Shown here: one piece after another, positions 7,525-9,892 of the stretch
Numbering within the stretch: the stretch's first letter is position 1
Layout: each line of letters begins with the position of its first letter
Assembly: GCA_001508595.1 (NCBI GenBank)
Contig: LGHA01000034.1
Span: 1-9,892 of the forward strand
Direction: 5' to 3'
Origin: Anaerolineaceae bacterium 46_22
GTDB lineage: Bacteria; Chloroflexota; Anaerolineae; Anaerolineales; Anaerolineaceae
DNA: 9,892 bases
The notes under the pieces: model-generated
Databases searched by the model: none
Seen by the model: only the letters and a program-made list of their open reading frames with translations
What the model was told of the DNA's origin: nothing
Position numbers and translations under genes: made by a program

Positions 7525-8835
7525 ATGGCTAAAATTTGTGTGATTGGGACAGGCTACGTTGGTTTGGTCACAGGGACATGTTTTTCAGATATGGGACACA
7601 GGGTGACATGCCTGGATATCAATGAAAAAAGGATCGAAAAGCTGAATAATGGGATCATGCCCATTTATGAACCCGGGTTAAAGCAAATTGTCGATCAAAA
7701 TGTTGACGCAGGTCGATTAAATTTCACAACAAGCTACCAGGAAGCCCTGGAAGATGCCGAATTCGCTTTTATTGCTGTTGGCACGCCATCCAGCGTGGAT
7801 GGCGATGCGGATATGCAATATGTCAAAATGGCTGCGGAAACGATTGCATCCCACCTCGACCACCCTATCATCATTGTCAATAAATCCACGGTACCTGTTG
7901 GCACAGGCGATTGGGTTTCTGAAATCATTAAAGATATGAACGGAGGAACAACACCTCCCTTCTATGTCGTTTCTAACCCCGAATTCTTGCGAGAAGGCTC
8001 AGCAGTCAATGACTTCATGGAACCGGACCGGGTGGTTCTCGGCTCAACAAATCGTGAAGCGGCTGAGAAAGTTGCTGATCTCTATGAAGCGCTGCGCGCA
8101 CCGATTATGATCACAGACCTCAGAACAGCGGAAATGATCAAATATGCCTCAAACGCATTTTTAGCTACACGAATTTCCTTTATCAATGAAATCGCAAATA
8201 TATGCGAATCCCTGGGTGCGGACGTCAAAGAGGTTGCACGTGGTATGGGGATGGACAAACGCATAGGACCCTCCTTCCTTGATGCAGGTTTGGGCTGGGG
8301 CGGCAGTTGTTTCCCGAAGGATGTCAAAGCCCTGGCACACATGGCTGAAACCAGGGGCTCCCACCCACAATTGCTCCAGGCTGTGATGGATATCAATCAA
8401 AACCAACGGAAGCGCGCCGTTCAAAAGGTGGAAAAAGCTTTGGGAGGTTTGAAGGGAAAAACCATTGGTTTATTAGGGTTGAGTTTCAAACCCAACACCG
8501 ACGACACACGAGATGCACCGGCGCTTGATATCGCCCGGATGCTCCTCGAGTCTGGCGCTGTTGTCCAGGCATTTGACCCACAAGCAATGGAGGTCAGCAA
8601 AAAAGAAATTCCTCAACTGCAATTGCGAAAGAATCCTTACGAAACTGCTGAAGCTGTGGACGCACTTATTCTGGCAACCGAATGGAATGAATTTAAATCA
8701 CTGGACTTCGAGCGAATTAAAGCCAATATGAAGGGAAATGTGATTTTAGACGGCCGCAATATTTGGGACGGCACTGAGCTGCACGAAATGGGATTCACCT
8801 ATTTTGGGATGGGTGTCCCGCAGCCTGGGGAATAG
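7525..8835 (+). CDS. ugd: UDP-glucose 6-dehydrogenase
   Basis: NAD-dependent four-electron oxidation of UDP-glucose to UDP-glucuronate, a precursor for acidic exopolysaccharides, glycolipids and pentose nucleotide sugars. It has 436 residues, a full-length family size. The N-terminal Rossmann domain begins [29 protein letters not shown] follows, then [15 protein letters not shown] with catalytic Glu153. The central dimerisation helix [20 protein letters not shown] has catalytic Lys206, and [14 protein letters not shown] has the nucleophile Cys262. The C-terminal UDP-binding domain includes [15 protein letters not shown] and the late GRNIWDG motif. All expected catalytic residues are present. 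UDP-glucose is the most common substrate, but UDP-hexosamine or GDP-mannose dehydrogenases share this fold; the motif wording favours UDP-glucose. It has its own promoter and is closed by a strong terminator. Confidence 0.95.
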   Translation: MAKICVIGTGYVGLVTGTCFSDMGHRVTCLDINEKRIEKLNNGIMPIYEPGLKQIVDQNVDAGRLNFTTSYQEALEDAEFAFIAVGTPSSVDGDADMQYVKMAAETIASHLDHPIIIVNKSTVPVGTGDWVSEIIKDMNGGTTPPFYVVSNPEFLREGSAVNDFMEPDRVVLGSTNREAAEKVADLYEALRAPIMITDLRTAEMIKYASNAFLATRISFINEIANICESLGADVKEVARGMGMDKRIGPSFLDAGLGWGGSCFPKDVKALAHMAETRGSHPQLLQAVMDINQNQRKRAVQKVEKALGGLKGKTIGLLGLSFKPNTDDTRDAPALDIARMLLESGAVVQAFDPQAMEVSKKEIPQLQLRKNPYETAEAVDALILATEWNEFKSLDFERIKANMKGNVILDGRNIWDGTELHEMGFTYFGMGVPQPGE

Positions 8836-8853
8836 AAAATAAACCATAAATAC

Positions 8854-8894
8854 AAAAAAGACCCCATCGCTTATTTTTATGGGGTCTTTTTTTT
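8854..8894. terminator. Bidirectional terminator between ugd and the YhfC-like gene
   Basis: A 14-bp perfect inverted repeat (AAAAAAGACCCCAT and ATGGGGTCTTTTTT) with an 11-base loop. A T run follows on the plus strand and, because the left arm starts with As, a T run follows on the minus strand too. It sits 18 bases after the ugd stop and 18 bases after the end of the convergent gene, so it can serve both. Confidence 0.92.
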
Positions 8895-8911
8895 ACTTTA
8901 CTCTCCTTAAG

Positions 8912-9715
8912 TTACAACGTATCCCCAGAATCCTCTTTTGTTCTCACGGATTTGGTAATGTCAATCTCAAAACCCTTCAACCGATAAATGATCACCAGGT
9001 TGCCAAACATCATAAGCACCCCTATCAAAATCACCCAGCCATAATGCAAACCCGCTTCAGATAAGCCAACAACCAACCCGTTGATAAGCATTTCCAGACC
9101 TACTGCAGCACCTAACCAGGCTGGCTGGTTTCGCTTAAAAACCTGGAAGATCAACAAGGTCACGCTGATATGCATCACAAATGCTGTAATTCTCTCGAGG
9201 GCTGTTGCTAAGGGAATAAAAAATTCTAGCGCCCAAAGTTCTTCTATCTGGGCGATCATTTCCGGCTCCAATGCGCTGGTTTGGGGGTCTATATTGATAT
9301 TGCTCAACATTGTGATAAAGGTCATCAACAAGGGCAGCCCAACAAGCATGATGCTTTCTGCACCGCTGTAACCTACCCCAAGGCCATAAGCATCTTCGAG
9401 ATTCTCTAATTTCAAGAACTTCATACCACCCCAACGTACCAAAACGCCTATGATCACACCAAGGAATACATTGGTCAGAATTTGAGATAGGCGAAATGTT
9501 TCACCAGCTGCCGCCTCATCCCAGGTTGGAATGACAGATGTCAAACCGCTGAAAATGAGGGAAACCAAGACCTGAACGATAAAATAACCCAGTACACCAA
9601 AGGTGATTGTTCGCCATGAAACGCCCAGCCTATCCTTCAACCAAAATCCTGCAGCAATTGGCAACCCTATGATCACCAATAATGCAATAACAATTGATAT
9701 GCTTAATAAAATCAT
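8912..9715 (-). CDS. YhfC-like intramembrane protein, probably with a degenerate active site
   Basis: 267 residues with about seven membrane segments (near 3-24, 38-58, 76-95, 111-137, 165-192, 199-217 and 224-244) and a charged C-terminal tail. The order of motifs resembles the YhfC family (PF10086), described as putative intramembrane metalloproteases. GLGVGYSGAESIML (111-124) aligns with the family's Gly/His-rich 'GxGHGGxE' helix. FFIPLATALERITAFVMHIS (165-184) aligns with its 'ER...H' helix. AAVGLEMLINGL (203-214) aligns with the later 'LxHxxxD' helix. Glu120, Glu174-Arg175 and His182 are kept, but the first His is Tyr116 and the last His and Asp are Glu208 and Asn212 (alignment by eye from memory). 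Proteolysis is therefore doubtful. The gene starts 12 bases after an acyl-CoA synthetase stop codon on the same strand, so the two are probably co-transcribed. Confidence 0.65.
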   Translation of the reverse strand: MILLSISIVIALLVIIGLPIAAGFWLKDRLGVSWRTITFGVLGYFIVQVLVSLIFSGLTSVIPTWDEAAAGETFRLSQILTNVFLGVIIGVLVRWGGMKFLKLENLEDAYGLGVGYSGAESIMLVGLPLLMTFITMLSNINIDPQTSALEPEMIAQIEELWALEFFIPLATALERITAFVMHISVTLLIFQVFKRNQPAWLGAAVGLEMLINGLVVGLSEAGLHYGWVILIGVLMMFGNLVIIYRLKGFEIDITKSVRTKEDSGDTL

Positions 9716-9727
9716 TGGCAGCTCACT

Positions 9728-9892
9728 TTACTTATCCGCTAATATCATCCGGGCATCCAATACGATTGCGCCCTCACCTTCTGGCAAGACCAGCAAGGGG
9801 TTAATTTCAATCTCTGAAACCTGGGGGAAGTCCAGAGATAACTGGCTTAACCTGCCGATTACATCAACGACCGCATCCAGATCATAAACGGG
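9728..9892 (-). CDS. ADP-forming acetate/acyl-CoA synthetase, C-terminal end (gene runs off right edge)
   Basis: The last 54 codons of a minus-strand gene, found by translating the reverse complement. The segment DLDAVVDVIGRLSQLSLDFP is followed by EIEINPLLVLPEGEGAIVLD and ARMIL. The pattern 'E-x-(D/E)-INPLxV ... GxxxxDARxxL' is the end of the ATP-grasp domain in the acyl-CoA synthetase (NDP-forming)/acetate-CoA ligase family, related to succinyl-CoA synthetase beta. Such enzymes make ATP from acetyl-CoA during fermentation. Whether this is a separate beta subunit or the end of a fused alpha-beta polypeptide cannot be told here. Succinyl-CoA synthetase beta itself is less likely, because its C-terminal wording differs. 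The YhfC-like gene follows after 12 bases. Confidence 0.82.
   Translation of the reverse strand, partial: PVYDLDAVVDVIGRLSQLSLDFPQVSEIEINPLLVLPEGEGAIVLDARMILADK

Noticed and set aside
9603..9887. A 94-codon plus-strand frame at the right edge
   Set aside because: It spans, in antisense, both the YhfC-like gene start and the acyl-CoA synthetase end, which read as real proteins on the minus strand.

Overview
The window reads as a chromosomal stretch of a free-living bacterium with moderate GC content. The best guess is a member of Chloroflexota, class Anaerolineae. This rests on the flavour of the GyrB and multi-pass membrane proteins and on an MshA-like glycosyltransferase in a non-actinobacterial context. 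It is an inference from memory of these families, not a database result. Nothing points to a phage, plasmid, integron or insertion sequence: there is no transposase, integrase, CRISPR array or long repeat. No gene-free stretch exceeds 300 bases; the longest gaps are about 130-145 bases and hold promoters and terminators.

Layout from left to right. (1) The 3' part of a metallo-beta-lactamase-fold hydrolase (+). It overlaps tail to tail, within one TTAA, with (2) a ten-helix membrane protein of unknown function (-). (3) A divergent promoter region at 1370-1515, where both genes have an extended -10 box almost touching the start codon and no Shine-Dalgarno site. (4) A six-helix membrane protein of unknown function (+), followed after 18 bases by (5) gyrB, which starts with TTG and ends at a strong hairpin terminator. 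(6) A 77-codon relic that looks like only the C-terminal tail of an ABC-transporter ATPase, lying 4 bases before (7) dinB (DNA polymerase IV). (8) A GT4 glycosyltransferase (-), divergent from (9) a tRNA-Thr(CGT) with its own promoter and terminator. (10) ugd, UDP-glucose 6-dehydrogenase (+), closed by a bidirectional terminator shared with (11) a YhfC-like membrane protein (-). That gene lies 12 bases downstream of (12) the 3' end of an ADP-forming acyl-CoA synthetase subunit (-), which enters from the right edge.

Functionally the window is a housekeeping mosaic: DNA topology and translesion repair (gyrB, dinB), envelope or exopolysaccharide sugar chemistry (the GT4 enzyme and ugd), acetate/acyl-CoA energy metabolism at the right edge, and three uncharacterised membrane proteins. 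I found no convincing new multi-gene system. The points most worth a second look are the orphan ABC-ATPase tail between gyrB and dinB, the YhfC-like protein that has apparently lost several active-site positions, the set of probably leaderless genes, and the tRNA-Thr with an A-C mismatch in its anticodon stem.
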